Part shown: positions 8,701 through 17,829 of the stretch, in pieces
How positions within the stretch are numbered: the stretch's first letter is position 1
Layout of the letters: the number at the start of each line of letters is the position of its first letter
Assembly (NCBI GenBank): GCA_964618895.1
Contig: CAZUDO010000010.1
Span: 1-64,000 of the forward strand
Length of the DNA stretch: 64,000 nt
DNA from: CAZUDO01 sp964618895
GTDB taxonomy: Bacteria > Desulfobacterota > Binatia > DP-6
Direction of reading: 5' to 3'
The notes under the pieces: generated by a model
Told to the model about the DNA's origin: nothing
The model's database searches: none
What the model saw: only the letters and a program-made list of their open reading frames with translations
Program-made: the position numbers and the translations under genes

Positions 8701-9059
8701 AGTTTTGGCAGGATCTTGCTCAGATACTCGAGCACGCGCGAACGCGCCCAGTACAGGTCGGTGCCATCCTGGAAGATGACGTACACGTAGCTGTAGCCGA
8801 AGTCGGAGAAGGCGCGGATGGCCTTGATCTTGGGCGCGCCCAGGAGGGCCGTGACGATGGGGTAGGTGACCTGGTCCTCGATGATGTCGGGGCTCCGGTC
8901 CCAACGGGAGTAGACGATTACCTGCGTGTCGGAGAGATCGGGAATGGCGTCGAGCGGGATGTGTCGGACGGCCCACGTGGCCCCGACCAGCGCCGCCGCC
9001 GTGAGGACCAGCACCAGGAAGCGGTTCCGGGCGCTGAACTCGATGATGCGTTCGACCAT
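5796..9059 (-). CDS. cusA: Heavy-metal efflux RND permease, Cu(I)/Ag(I) type
   Basis: 1087 residues, the usual size for the inner-membrane proton-driven pump of a CusCBA complex. The N-terminal helix is followed by the porter domain ('IPDLSDTQVIVYSRWD'). The second half repeats the architecture. The copper-pump methionines appear in 'GAFLYMPTALPG' and 'RNRIDMLSTGVRTPIGIK', and the TM4 relay in 'GVLVDGAIVEVENAYKR' carries the conserved Asp and Glu. These features favour monovalent Cu/Ag over Zn/Co/Ni. It is fourth in an operon with the exported Cys-rich protein, outer-membrane factor and adaptor, 10 bases after cusB, and is coupled to the downstream hydroxylase-like gene. Confidence 0.95.
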   Translation of the reverse strand: MVERIIEFSARNRFLVLVLTAAALVGATWAVRHIPLDAIPDLSDTQVIVYSRWDRSPDIIEDQVTYPIVTALLGAPKIKAIRAFSDFGYSYVYVIFQDGTDLYWARSRVLEYLSKILPKLPQGVQTELGPDATSVGWVYQYALVDRSGKHDLAELRSLQDWYLRYRLQAVPGVAEVAAVGGFVKQYQVNVDPILLLAYDVPLPRVIDAVRKGNNDVGGRLLELAGTEFMVRGRGYVTSTEDIEKIVVTTDAKTGTPILVRQLATVTLGPDLRRGVADLDGEGDTVGGIIVMRQGEDALGVIERVKATLAELAPTLPDGVEVVPVYDRSHLIHRAIDTLLHTLREEMLIVSAVILLFLWHIPSAIIPIVTIPVSVFLAFIPLYLLGVTTNIMSLAGIAISIGVLVDGAIVEVENAYKRLEEWIAGGRRGDFHEVRLRALKEVGPSVFFSLLVIAVAFLPVFTLIDQEGRLFKPLAYSKNLAMAIAAVLAITLDPALRMLFTRMEPLRFRPRPIARLATAALVGRYYPEERHPISRVLFAVYEPACRWVLHHRAVTLLVAAGLVASTVPVFFRLGSEFMPPLNEGAFLYMPTALPGMSVTEAQRILQIQDRMLRTFPEVERVFGKAGRATTPTDPAPFSMVETTVTLKPESEWRPMRRWYSDYPGPVRWLFSFVTPERMTFEELQDEMDAKLRFPGIPNIWTMPIRNRIDMLSTGVRTPIGIKVFGPDLKVIQHIGEQLEGALRQVPGTRNVVAERTAGGYYVDFVLDRDALARYGLSVEDGQMIVTSAIGGDTVTTTVEGRERYSVNVRYARDFRQDLDDLRRVLVPTPSGAHIPMAQLADIRLLEGPSMIRNENGQLAGYVYVDMAGRDLGGYVDEAKRRVAAEVELPTGYQLTWSGQYENLARVRERLVVVIPLTLFLIALLLYLNTKSAVKAGIVLLAVPFSLVGAVWLLWALGYNMSIAVWVGMIALMGLDAETGVFMLLFLDLSYEERVRAGRMRTEQDLEEAIVHGAVKRVRPKMMTVTAAFLGLLPIMWSTGTGADVMKRIAAPMVGGLATSFALELLVYPVLYAIWKWRFEMRRGEAVVG

Positions 9060-9069
9060 GGCTTTGCCT

Positions 9070-10134
9070 TTAGTGCTGATGGCCCCGGAAGGCGGCCAGC
9101 GCGGCGCGGAAGCGCGACTCGGAGTCGATCAGGAAGTTGGCCGAGGTGACCACCTCGTCGCCCGGCGCGAGCCCGCCCAGCACCTCGCGGAACCCTTCCG
9201 CCGACCGCCCCAGCGCGACGGCGCGGGGCTCGAAGTGCCCGTCGCCGCTGACGACAAACACGATGCGATGCTCGCCGGTGTCGAGGACCGCGTCCGCCGG
9301 CACGGCCAGGTGCTCGCCGAGCGGGACGCGTAGATGGACGGTGACGAACGCCTCCGGGCGCAGGTTGGCGTCTGGGGTCTCGACCAGGAGACGCACGCGG
9401 ATGGTGCGCGTGACGGGGTCCAGGATGGGGTCGACGGACACCACCTCGGCCGGGAACGTTCGCTCGGGGAGCGACGGAGCGCTGATGGTCGCCGTCTGAC
9501 CCGGCCGGATCAGCTCGACCTCGTACTCGTACACCTGGGCGTAGACCCAGACGCTCTTCCCGGGCAGCAGCAGGTTCACGGGATCGCCGCCCTGGCGGCG
9601 GAGCACCGCGAGCTGATCTTCTGCCACGCCCTGCTGGCGGAGCTTCAGCGCCGCCGCCCGGATGACGGCGTCGGCGCCCTCGTGGGCTTCGAACCACGGG
9701 CTGTCCTTGATCTGCGTCTTGGCGTGCAGCGCCTCGCGGTACTCGACGATCGCCTGGTAGAGCTTCGGATCGTAGGCGACGCGGCCGACGGCGCGGAGAT
9801 CGATCGCGAGCGGCCGCACGGTGACCGGCGCATGCGTGACGCCGATCAGCTGCTGGCGCTCGGGTGAGAGCGTGAACGGGGCGTGGCCGGGCACGGCGCC
9901 GGGCTTCCCGGAGGCGGCGGCCGGCTCGTCCACCGGCGTCAGCTTCATCTGGCAGATGGGGCAGAGCCCCGGCTCGTGCGACACGATCTGCGGGTGCATG
10001 GAGCACTGGTAGGTCTGCCGGTGGGCGGTCGGAGCGGGCGGTGTCGGCAGGGGGCCGTCAGCCCGGCGCAGGAGCACGGTCCCGAGCGCGGCTGCGACGG
10101 CGAACACGAGAATGGCAAGTGTGCGGGGCTTCAT
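9070..10134 (-). CDS. cusB: Efflux RND periplasmic adaptor subunit with heavy-metal-binding domain
   Basis: 354 residues. An N-terminal membrane anchor ('LAILVFAVAAALGTVLLR') precedes a heavy-metal-binding domain of the YHS-like type ('YQCSMHPQIVSHEPGLCPIC', then 'QMKLTPV'). Barrel-sandwich and beta-barrel segments of a membrane fusion protein follow ('VWVYAQVYEYEVELIRPGQT', 'FPAEVVSVDPILDPVTRT'). It links CusA to the outer-membrane channel and can hand metal to the pump. Its start overlaps the stop of the upstream TolC-family gene by four bases (ATGA). Confidence 0.93.
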   Translation of the reverse strand: MKPRTLAILVFAVAAALGTVLLRRADGPLPTPPAPTAHRQTYQCSMHPQIVSHEPGLCPICQMKLTPVDEPAAASGKPGAVPGHAPFTLSPERQQLIGVTHAPVTVRPLAIDLRAVGRVAYDPKLYQAIVEYREALHAKTQIKDSPWFEAHEGADAVIRAAALKLRQQGVAEDQLAVLRRQGGDPVNLLLPGKSVWVYAQVYEYEVELIRPGQTATISAPSLPERTFPAEVVSVDPILDPVTRTIRVRLLVETPDANLRPEAFVTVHLRVPLGEHLAVPADAVLDTGEHRIVFVVSGDGHFEPRAVALGRSAEGFREVLGGLAPGDEVVTSANFLIDSESRFRAALAAFRGHQH

Positions 10135-11417
10135 GGCGTGACCTCCCCGGCGTCCGGTAGGGCGCCGTGCAGCGATCCGGTGGCGCGTTCCAGGTCGGCG
10201 TAGGCCTTCTGCGCCTCGCCGGCGGCCTCGATGTGCTCGAGATGCGCCTCCTCGATGGTGCGTACGCTGTCGAGCAGCGCGAGGAAGTCGACGCTACCCG
10301 TCGGGTATGCGGCCTCGGTGACGCGTAGCGCCTGCTCGGCTTGTGGAAGGTGTGTGGTGACAAACAGGTCGTGCTGCAGGAGCGCGCTGCGCAAGCGGAG
10401 GAACGCCTGCCGGACCTCGCGGCGGATCATGTCTTCCAGGTGCCGTCGCTCGGCCTGTGCAGATGCCAGGCGGGCGTTGGCCTCGGCCACGCCGGCATCG
10501 TACTTCCCCTTGAACGCCAGCGGGATGGTCATCGACGCCATCGCGCCGACGCCGTCGGACGCGCGGTAGTTGACGAAGCGTCCGACGCTCAGCTCGAAGT
10601 CGGGCAGATACCCTTTCCGCGCCAGCCGGAGTGCCGTCTCTTCGCGTGCGATCATGGCGGCCTGCGCCGCCATCTCGGGCCGTCGCTCGAGGGCGGCCGT
10701 GACCAGGCGGTTTGGGGAGGGTTCCAGACGCGGGAACACGGGCTCCTCCGGCGTGCCCAGCGGCTCGTCGCCCGATCGGCTGAGGAAGGCGTCCAGGGTC
10801 GCCCGCGCGGTGTCGATGGCGAGTTGTTCCGTCGTCACCCGGTTCTGCGCGTGCGTGCGCTCGACCTGGGCCCGCAACACCTCGGCCTGCGCCACCTCGC
10901 CGACGGCGTAGCGTTGCTCGACGACGTGCGCGATGCGCTGCAGCAGTATCTGCTCGCGTTCGAAGACCGTGAGCCGATGATGTGCCTGCCACAGGCTCCA
11001 GTAGGCGTGTGCGACCTCGGCCAGCACGTCGAGCTCGATCGCCTGCGCGGCGCGGGTGGCGGCATCGGCGTCGTGCGATGCCGCCTCGCCGGCCAGGCGG
11101 CGCTTGCCGGGGAAGGGGATCTTCTGGGACAGCCGAAAGATATTGTTGTCGGCCTGGCCGACCTTGAACGGCTCCGGGGCGTTCCAGGTTTCCCACGACA
11201 CCACCGGGTCGTCCCAGGCCGCCGCGCGTGCCGGCAGAGCCGCGGCCGCCCGGGCGCGCTCACGCGCCGCCAGGATGGACGGGTTGTGTTGCCGGGTGTC
11301 CCTCAGGACGTCGGCGAGGTACAGCCGGGGCTCGGCGGCCTGTGCCGTGGAGCCCAGCAGGGCGAACAGGAAGCCGGCGGACGCGAGCCGCCGGACGCGG
11401 GCGTGGGTGTGCAGCAT
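10131..11417 (-). CDS. TolC/CusC-family outer membrane efflux protein
   Basis: 428 residues with an N-terminal signal peptide ('LASAGFLFALLGSTAQAAEP'). Two OEP repeats follow: 'LRDTRQHNPSILAARERARA' begins the first and the second starts near 'AALERRPEMAAQAAMIAREE'. 'RLSQKIPFPGKRR' is common in outer-membrane factors of heavy-metal RND systems. It forms the trimeric exit duct. Order in the operon is Cys-rich protein, this gene, cusB, cusA. I leave the symbol blank because cusC-like genes are not separable from czcC by eye. Confidence 0.9.
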   Translation of the reverse strand: MLHTHARVRRLASAGFLFALLGSTAQAAEPRLYLADVLRDTRQHNPSILAARERARAAAALPARAAAWDDPVVSWETWNAPEPFKVGQADNNIFRLSQKIPFPGKRRLAGEAASHDADAATRAAQAIELDVLAEVAHAYWSLWQAHHRLTVFEREQILLQRIAHVVEQRYAVGEVAQAEVLRAQVERTHAQNRVTTEQLAIDTARATLDAFLSRSGDEPLGTPEEPVFPRLEPSPNRLVTAALERRPEMAAQAAMIAREETALRLARKGYLPDFELSVGRFVNYRASDGVGAMASMTIPLAFKGKYDAGVAEANARLASAQAERRHLEDMIRREVRQAFLRLRSALLQHDLFVTTHLPQAEQALRVTEAAYPTGSVDFLALLDSVRTIEEAHLEHIEAAGEAQKAYADLERATGSLHGALPDAGEVTP

Positions 11418-11498
11418 GACTCCTCTCCTTGACCGTGATGGCGGACGGGAACCCGGCCGGCGCGCTGCCGGCGGGCGTTCACGGGACGCGGAGGAGTC

Positions 11499-11894
11499 TC
11501 AGAGCAGGAGGGATTGCGTCTGCAGGTAGATCGGGCCGGCGCGCGACCACCCGAGGGTGGTGTCGCGCCGCGTGACCTGGGCGCGAACGACCGGGACCGC
11601 CGGAAAGAAGGAGGTTACCAGGACGGCCACCGGCTGGGGCGCGCTTGGGGCCGGCGACAGGGCGATCGTGGGTCCGGCCTCTTGGGGTACCCGGCAGCAC
11701 TGCATGGCCCGCCCGAGGGAGCGGGTACCGTGGCACTTGCCGGCGCAGCAACTCTGCGCGCGCAGCTGGGCCGTCCGCAGCGGTGCCGCCTGCGCCGTCT
11801 GGAGCGTCACTCCGACGAGCAGGGTGAAGATGGCGGACAGGGCGCGCGCACGACGCACGAACAGCAGGCTACGCGCTCCGGGTTTCGAAGGCAA
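11499..11894 (-). CDS. Small exported Cys-rich protein heading the metal-efflux operon
   Basis: 131 residues. The basic N-terminus and hydrophobic core ('LSAIFTLLVGVTLQTAQAAP') look like a signal peptide cleaved after the second Ala of 'QAA'. The mature part has a cluster of cysteines ('QSCCAGKCHG', 'MQCCRVP') and otherwise low-complexity Ala/Pro/Val sequence. No family recognised. Small Cys/His-rich exported proteins are common first genes of copper-efflux operons, so periplasmic metal binding is a reasonable inference. It lies 81 bases upstream of the outer-membrane factor on the same strand and is divergent from the toxin-antitoxin pair. Confidence 0.6.
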   Translation of the reverse strand: MPSKPGARSLLFVRRARALSAIFTLLVGVTLQTAQAAPLRTAQLRAQSCCAGKCHGTRSLGRAMQCCRVPQEAGPTIALSPAPSAPQPVAVLVTSFFPAVPVVRAQVTRRDTTLGWSRAGPIYLQTQSLLL

Positions 11895-11937
11895 GATGCG
11901 GTTGGGCGGCCGTGCCCGTCTTGTCCGGCACCCGATC

Positions 11938-11959
11938 CATGTGACACGATGTGCACATG
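11938..11959. promoter_or_regulatory. Inverted repeat over the antitoxin start codon (candidate operator)
   Basis: CATGTG at 11938-11943 and CACATG at 11954-11959 form a perfect 6-bp inverted repeat with a 10-bp spacer covering the likely ATG of the antitoxin gene. Phd/YefM antitoxins usually repress their own promoter through short palindromes of this kind. This is inferred from position only. Confidence 0.35.
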
Positions 11960-12193
11960 AAGACGATCACCATCCGGCAACTGCATCTGGAGACCGGCCG
12001 ATGGGTTCGTCACGCCGCCGCCACCCGCCAGTCGATCGTGGTCACGGACCGTGGCCGCCGCGTCGCGGCCCTGCAGCCGTTCACGCCCCCGGTGGCGAAG
12101 GCGTTGCCTGATCGAGAAGCGCGTATCCGCAGGCGGAGCAGGATCCCGGTGGACTCCGCCGTGTACCAATCCGAGATGCGCGACCGGGGATGA
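11957..12193 (+). CDS. Phd/YefM-type antitoxin
   Basis: 78 residues from ATG 11957; a GTG at 11951 would add two. 'MKTITIRQLHLETGRWVRHA' and 'IVVTDRGRRVAALQPF' match the DNA-binding, autorepressing N-terminal fold of Phd/YefM antitoxins. The basic C-terminal tail ('DREARIRRRSRIPVDS') would wrap the toxin. The stop overlaps the start of the PIN-domain toxin gene (ATGATG), as in most such pairs. Confidence 0.85.
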   Translation: MKTITIRQLHLETGRWVRHAAATRQSIVVTDRGRRVAALQPFTPPVAKALPDREARIRRRSRIPVDSAVYQSEMRDRG

Positions 12194-12639
12194 TGTACTT
12201 CGATGCCGCCTACGTCGCGAAGTGCTACCTGAACGAGCCGGGGGCGGAGCGCGTGCGGGCCTTGGCTCACTCCGCCCCGGGGCTCGCATCCTGCGAGTGG
12301 ACCCGCCTCGAGTTCACGTGCATCGTTCACCGACATCTTCGCGAAGGGCACATCACCGCGCGCGAGGGGCGCGAGGTGCTGGAAGAATTTGCAGGCGACG
12401 AGAGCGCCGGCGTCTGGCACTGGCTGCCGGTGACGCCGGCGTTGATCGAAACGGTCTGCACGCAGGTCCGGAATCTCTCGAAGCGGACGTTTCTCCGGGC
12501 CGGCGATGCCATTCACCTTGGCTGCGCGCGGGAGAACGGGCATCGCGAGGTGTACACCAACGATCGCCACATGTTGGCAAGCGCCAGCCACTTCGGCCTG
12601 ATGGGGGTGAACGTGCTCGAGGCGGAACGCCGGAGATGA
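12190..12639 (+). CDS. PIN-domain ribonuclease toxin (VapC-like)
   Basis: 149 residues. The Mg-binding acidic residues of the PIN nuclease fold are visible: Asp5 in 'MYFDAAYVAKCYL', Glu41 in 'WTRLEFTC', Asp106 in 'RAGDAIHLGCA' and Asp125 in 'VYTNDRHMLA'. PIN toxins cleave specific RNAs, commonly tRNA or rRNA, when freed from the antitoxin. It overlaps the antitoxin by four bases and shares a 4-base ATGA overlap with the following oxidoreductase gene, so the toxin may be transcribed together with it. Confidence 0.9.
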   Translation: MMYFDAAYVAKCYLNEPGAERVRALAHSAPGLASCEWTRLEFTCIVHRHLREGHITAREGREVLEEFAGDESAGVWHWLPVTPALIETVCTQVRNLSKRTFLRAGDAIHLGCARENGHREVYTNDRHMLASASHFGLMGVNVLEAERRR

Positions 12640-13832
12640 GTACGGTAGAACGCCGCGCCGTCATCATCGTCGGCTCCGGCCCGGCCGGCGCGGCGACGGC
12701 GCTCCGGCTGGTGGCCTGCGATCCGGCGCTCGCGTCGGAAACGCTCCTCCTCGACAAGGCCGTCCACCCGCGTGACAAGACCTGCGCCGGCGGCGTGATC
12801 CCGAAGGCGCTCCGCACGCTCGAAGACCTGGGCGTCGCCTTCACGGTGCCACACGCGCGCGTCGATGCGGCGGCGGTCGCCGTCCCGGGGGCGAGCGTCA
12901 CCGTGGCGGGGCGCGATCTCTGCCGCGTCGTCCGCCGGCACGAGTTCGACGCCACGCTGGCGTGGGCAGCACGCGACCGCGGCGTCGACCTGCGGGAGGG
13001 CGAACGCGTGACGCATCTGGCGCGCGACGGCGAGGGTGTGCGCGTCGAGACCGACCGCAGCGTCTACTGGGCGCCCGTCGTCGTCGGCGCCGACGGCAGC
13101 GGCAGCGCCGTCCGGCGGGCGCTCGTGCCGGGGCCGGCAGGGCCCGTCGCGCGCGCCGTCATGACCGACGTGCCGGTCGCCGCGACCGCCTGGGACGGCT
13201 ACGCCGCCCGCCGCTACGACTTCGACTTCACCTGCTGCCCCGGCGGCTTGCGCGGCTACCGCTGGACCTTCCCGTGCCTCATCGACGGCGTGCCGCACGC
13301 CAACGTCGGCGCCTACGCGCTGCCGCCCGTCGACGGCGCGCGCATGCAGGCGGAGCTGGCCGCCGAGCTGCGCCGCGTCGGCGCGGCGTCATCGACGTGG
13401 AAGGCGTTCCCCATCCATACGTACGCCCGCACCAGCGCGGTGGCGGCGCCGCACGTGCTCCTGGTGGGCGACGCTGCCGGATGCGACCCGCTCATGGGCG
13501 AGGGCATCTCGTTCGCGCTCGAGTACGGCATGCTGGCGGCCGACGCGGTTCTCGCGGCGCGCGCGAGCGGTGACTGGTCGTTTGCCACCTACGCGCACGC
13601 GGTCCACGCCGGGCCGATCGGCCGGAAGCTCCGTCGCCTGGTCCTGGGGGCGCGGCTGTTCTACGGCCGCCGGCAGCGGTTCTGGTTCCGCCTTGCCGCC
13701 GCCAGCCCGCGCGCGCAGGCGATCGGGCTGGCGTGGTACAACGGCGTCGACCGGTGGGACGAGCGCAGTCCGTGGGCGGCCCTCGGCGCGCTGCTCTGGC
13801 GGCGCGGCCTGGCGACGGCCGCCGGCCTTTGA
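12636..13832 (+). CDS. FAD-dependent oxidoreductase, geranylgeranyl reductase family
   Basis: 398 residues from ATG 12636, which overlaps the toxin stop. The N-terminal Rossmann motif 'IIVGSGPAGAATALRL' binds FAD. 'CAGGVIPKAL' is the family's conserved cysteine region. The second FAD motif is 'LLVGDAAGCDPLMGEG'. This family reduces prenyl chains or hydroxylates ring compounds; geranylgeranyl reductases, quinone-modifying monooxygenases and lycopene cyclases are relatives. No prenyl-lipid genes lie next to it, so the substrate cannot be read from context. Confidence 0.8.
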   Translation: MSTVERRAVIIVGSGPAGAATALRLVACDPALASETLLLDKAVHPRDKTCAGGVIPKALRTLEDLGVAFTVPHARVDAAAVAVPGASVTVAGRDLCRVVRRHEFDATLAWAARDRGVDLREGERVTHLARDGEGVRVETDRSVYWAPVVVGADGSGSAVRRALVPGPAGPVARAVMTDVPVAATAWDGYAARRYDFDFTCCPGGLRGYRWTFPCLIDGVPHANVGAYALPPVDGARMQAELAAELRRVGAASSTWKAFPIHTYARTSAVAAPHVLLVGDAAGCDPLMGEGISFALEYGMLAADAVLAARASGDWSFATYAHAVHAGPIGRKLRRLVLGARLFYGRRQRFWFRLAAASPRAQAIGLAWYNGVDRWDERSPWAALGALLWRRGLATAAGL

Positions 13833-13876
13833 CAGCGCGGCCGACGGTTGGTACCCCGCGGGCAGCGGGGGGGATC

Positions 13877-14623
13877 ATGGCCGTGCGGGGAGTGACGCGT
13901 CGTCGTGGGCCGGCTACCGCGGCGCCGCACCTGGAGCGCCTGTTGTGGCGTGTCGGCATCCGGCACGTCGCCGGCGTGGATGAGGTCGGCATGGGGCCGC
14001 TCGCGGGGCCGGTGGTGGCGGCGGCGGTCGTCCTCCCGCCGGAGACGGCGATCGACGGCGTCGCCGATTCGAAGGTCCTGCGCGCCGCGGTGCGCGAGCA
14101 GCTGGCGGCGGAGATCTACCGGCGGGCGCTGGCGGTCGCGATCGGCGTGGTCGAGCCCGACGAGATCGACCGTATCAACATCTACCAGGCGGGTCTCACA
14201 GCGTGCCGGCGCGCGGTCGAAGGGCTCGCGGTCGTGCCGGGCTTCGTGCTCGTCGACGGGCGGGAGATCCCCGGCCTCGCCATGCCGCAGTCGGCGTATC
14301 CCAAGGGCGACGCCTTCGTGGCCTCGATCGCCGCCGCGTCGATCGTCGCCAAGGTGTACCGCGACGCGCTCATGTGCGACCTCGACGCGTGTTACCCGGC
14401 GTACGGCTTCTCGCAGCACAAGGGCTACGCCACGGCCGCACATTTCGCCGCCATCCGCGCGCACGGGGCCTCGCCCGTGCATCGGCGGTCGTTCGCGCCT
14501 GTGCGGGCGGTGTTGCGCGGCGAGGAACCGGCGCAGTTGGCATTGGCGGCGCTGGAGCTGGCGGCGTGCTCGACTGACGCGCTGCGCCGGCGCGCCTTCC
14601 CCGTCCTCCGCGATCCTGTATGA
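13877..14623 (+). CDS. rnhB: Ribonuclease HII
   Basis: 248 residues from ATG 13877, behind a G-rich stretch. It cuts RNA in RNA/DNA hybrids and removes single ribonucleotides from DNA. The catalytic Asp35-Glu36 are in 'AGVDEVGMGPLAGPVVAAAV'. The later acidic residues are in 'GFVLVDGREIPG' and 'AASIVAKVYRDALM'. The substrate-recognition Gly-Arg-Gly motif reads Gly-Met-Gly (38-40). The C-terminal region carries 'FSQHKGYAT', typical for RNase HII. It precedes the pdh operon by 12 bases and may be its first gene. Confidence 0.93.
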   Translation: MAVRGVTRRRGPATAAPHLERLLWRVGIRHVAGVDEVGMGPLAGPVVAAAVVLPPETAIDGVADSKVLRAAVREQLAAEIYRRALAVAIGVVEPDEIDRINIYQAGLTACRRAVEGLAVVPGFVLVDGREIPGLAMPQSAYPKGDAFVASIAAASIVAKVYRDALMCDLDACYPAYGFSQHKGYATAAHFAAIRAHGASPVHRRSFAPVRAVLRGEEPAQLALAALELAACSTDALRRRAFPVLRDPV

Positions 14624-14635
14624 TCGGCGCCACCC

Positions 14636-15589
14636 ATGGACGCGGAACTGGTGCTCGGCCTCTACCGGCAGATGTGCCTCTGCCGCCGCTTCGAAGAGGC
14701 GGCGGCCAAGGCCTACTCGCAGCAGAAGATCAGCGGCTTCCTGCACCTCTACATCGGTCAGGAGGCGGTCGCTGTGGGCGCCATCTCAGCGGCCGCGCCG
14801 ACGGACTACCTGGTCGCCACCTATCGCGAGCACGCGCACTACCTGGCGCGCACGGGTGACGCGCGCGGGGCGATGGCCGAGCTGTACGGGCGCGCCACCG
14901 GCTGCTGCGGTGGTCGCGGCGGCTCGATGCACCTGTTCGACGCCCGCCAGCGCATGTTCGGCGGCTGGGCCATCGTCGGGGGCCACGTCCCGATCGCCGC
15001 CGGGGTGGCGTTCGCCAGCAAGTACCGGAACGAGCAGGACGTGACCCTGTGCTTCTTCGGCGACGGCACGGCCAACCAGGGCGCGTTCCACGAAGGCCTG
15101 GCGCTGGCGAGCCAGTGGAAGCTGCCGGTGGTCTTCATCTGCGAGAACAACCAGTACGCCATGGGTACGCCGCTCTACCGCACCCTGGCGGTCGACGACG
15201 TGTCGGTGCGCGCCCGCGGCTACCCCATGGAGGCCGAGATCGTGAACGGAGATGATGTGCTCGAGATGCGCGAAGCCGTCCGGCAAGCCATTGCCCGGGC
15301 GCGCAAGGAGAGCCTGCCGTTCTTCCTCGAGGCCAAGACGTACCGCTTCCGCGGCCACTCGGTGGCCGACCCGGGGAAATACCGGACCAAGGAAGAGGTG
15401 CAGAAATGGATGGAGCGCGACCCGCTCACCATTCTCGCCCGGCGCATCGAACAGCTCGGCATCGCCAGCGCCACGCAGCTGACGGCGCTCGACGACGAGG
15501 CCAAGGCACAGGTCGCGGACGCGGTCGAGTTCGCCGAGCGCTCGCCGGTGCCGGCGGCCGCGTCGGTGACGGAGTACGTGTATGCCTGA
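14636..15589 (+). CDS. pdhA: Pyruvate dehydrogenase E1 component, alpha subunit
   Basis: 317 residues. It decarboxylates pyruvate using thiamine diphosphate with the beta subunit. The ThDP/Mg motif begins at 'FFGDGTANQGAFHEGLAL' and closes at 'CENNQYAMGTP'. 'GSMHLFDA' and 'RGHSVADPGKYR' (phosphorylation-loop region) are typical of the alpha2beta2 type E1. An acetoin or branched-chain 2-oxoacid E1 is the alternative, but the block with E2, E3, lipB and lipA fits pyruvate. The stop overlaps the pdhB start by eight bases. Confidence 0.92.
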   Translation: MDAELVLGLYRQMCLCRRFEEAAAKAYSQQKISGFLHLYIGQEAVAVGAISAAAPTDYLVATYREHAHYLARTGDARGAMAELYGRATGCCGGRGGSMHLFDARQRMFGGWAIVGGHVPIAAGVAFASKYRNEQDVTLCFFGDGTANQGAFHEGLALASQWKLPVVFICENNQYAMGTPLYRTLAVDDVSVRARGYPMEAEIVNGDDVLEMREAVRQAIARARKESLPFFLEAKTYRFRGHSVADPGKYRTKEEVQKWMERDPLTILARRIEQLGIASATQLTALDDEAKAQVADAVEFAERSPVPAAASVTEYVYA

Positions 15590-16604
15590 GTTCCGTACGC
15601 TCACGTTCCGCGAGGCGCTCCGCGAAGCGATCGCGGAAGAGATGGAGCGCGACCCGGCCATCTTTTTGATGGGCGAGGAGGTCGGGCACTACGGCGGTGC
15701 GTACAAGGTGTCCGAAGGCCTGCTCGACCGCTTCGGCGAGCGGCGCGTGATCGACACGCCCATCGCCGAGACCGGCTTCGCCGGCGTCGGCATCGGCGCC
15801 GCGATGGTCGGGCTCCGGCCCATCATCGAGTTCATGACCTGGAACTTCTCGCTGGTGGCCGCCGACCAACTGATCAACAACGCCGCCAAGCTGCGCTACA
15901 TGACCAATGGGCAGTTCACGCTCCCGATCGTCTTCCGCGGCCCTGGCGGCGCGGCGCATGCGCTGGCGGCGCAGCACTCGCAGGCCCTGGAGTCGTTGTA
16001 CGCCCACGTTCCCGGGTTGAAGGTCGTGATGCCGGCCACGCCGGCCGACGGTAAGGGCCTGTTGAAGGCGTCCATCCGCGACGACGACCCGGTGGTCTTC
16101 ATCGAGAGCGAGGTGATGTACGGCGTGAAGGGCGAGGTGCCCGCCGGCGAGCACGTCGTGCCGCTCGGGGTCGCCGACGTGAAGCGCCCCGGGCGCGACG
16201 TGACCCTGATCACGTGGGGCAGGATGGTGCACACGACGCTCGCCGCCGCCGGGCAGCTGGCGGCCGAGGGCGTCGAGGCCGAGGTGCTCGACCTGCGCAC
16301 CGTCCGGCCGCTCGACGCGGCGGCGGTGCTGGCGTCGGTCCGCCGCACGCACCGGTGCCTCGTGGTGCAGGAGGGCTGGCCGTTCGCCGGCGTGGCGGCA
16401 GAAGTGATCACGCTGGTGGCGGCCGAGGCGTTCGACGATCTGGATGCGCCCCCGGGACGTGTGACCAGTCTCGACGTGCCCATGCCGTACGCGCGCACAC
16501 TCGAGGAGTTGGTGCTGCCGTCGGCCGAGCGGGTGGTCGCAGCCGTCCGGTCGCTCCTCGGGCTCGAAGAAGGGCCGCCGGTCGCGGTGGCGCGGAGCCG
16601 CTAG
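15582..16604 (+). CDS. pdhB: Pyruvate dehydrogenase E1 component, beta subunit
   Basis: 340 residues. The transketolase-like pyrimidine-binding domain contains 'FLMGEEVGHYGGAYKVSEGL' with the catalytic glutamate region 'DTPIAETGFAGVGIGAAM'. The C-terminal transketolase domain ('HRCLVVQEGWPFAGVAAEV') completes the fold. It starts inside the pdhA coding end and is followed after one base by the E2 gene, so stoichiometric translation is likely. Confidence 0.93.
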   Translation: MPEFRTLTFREALREAIAEEMERDPAIFLMGEEVGHYGGAYKVSEGLLDRFGERRVIDTPIAETGFAGVGIGAAMVGLRPIIEFMTWNFSLVAADQLINNAAKLRYMTNGQFTLPIVFRGPGGAAHALAAQHSQALESLYAHVPGLKVVMPATPADGKGLLKASIRDDDPVVFIESEVMYGVKGEVPAGEHVVPLGVADVKRPGRDVTLITWGRMVHTTLAAAGQLAAEGVEAEVLDLRTVRPLDAAAVLASVRRTHRCLVVQEGWPFAGVAAEVITLVAAEAFDDLDAPPGRVTSLDVPMPYARTLEELVLPSAERVVAAVRSLLGLEEGPPVAVARSR

Positions 16605-16605
16605 C

Positions 16606-17825
<1,220 letters not shown>

Positions 17826-17829
<4 letters not shown>

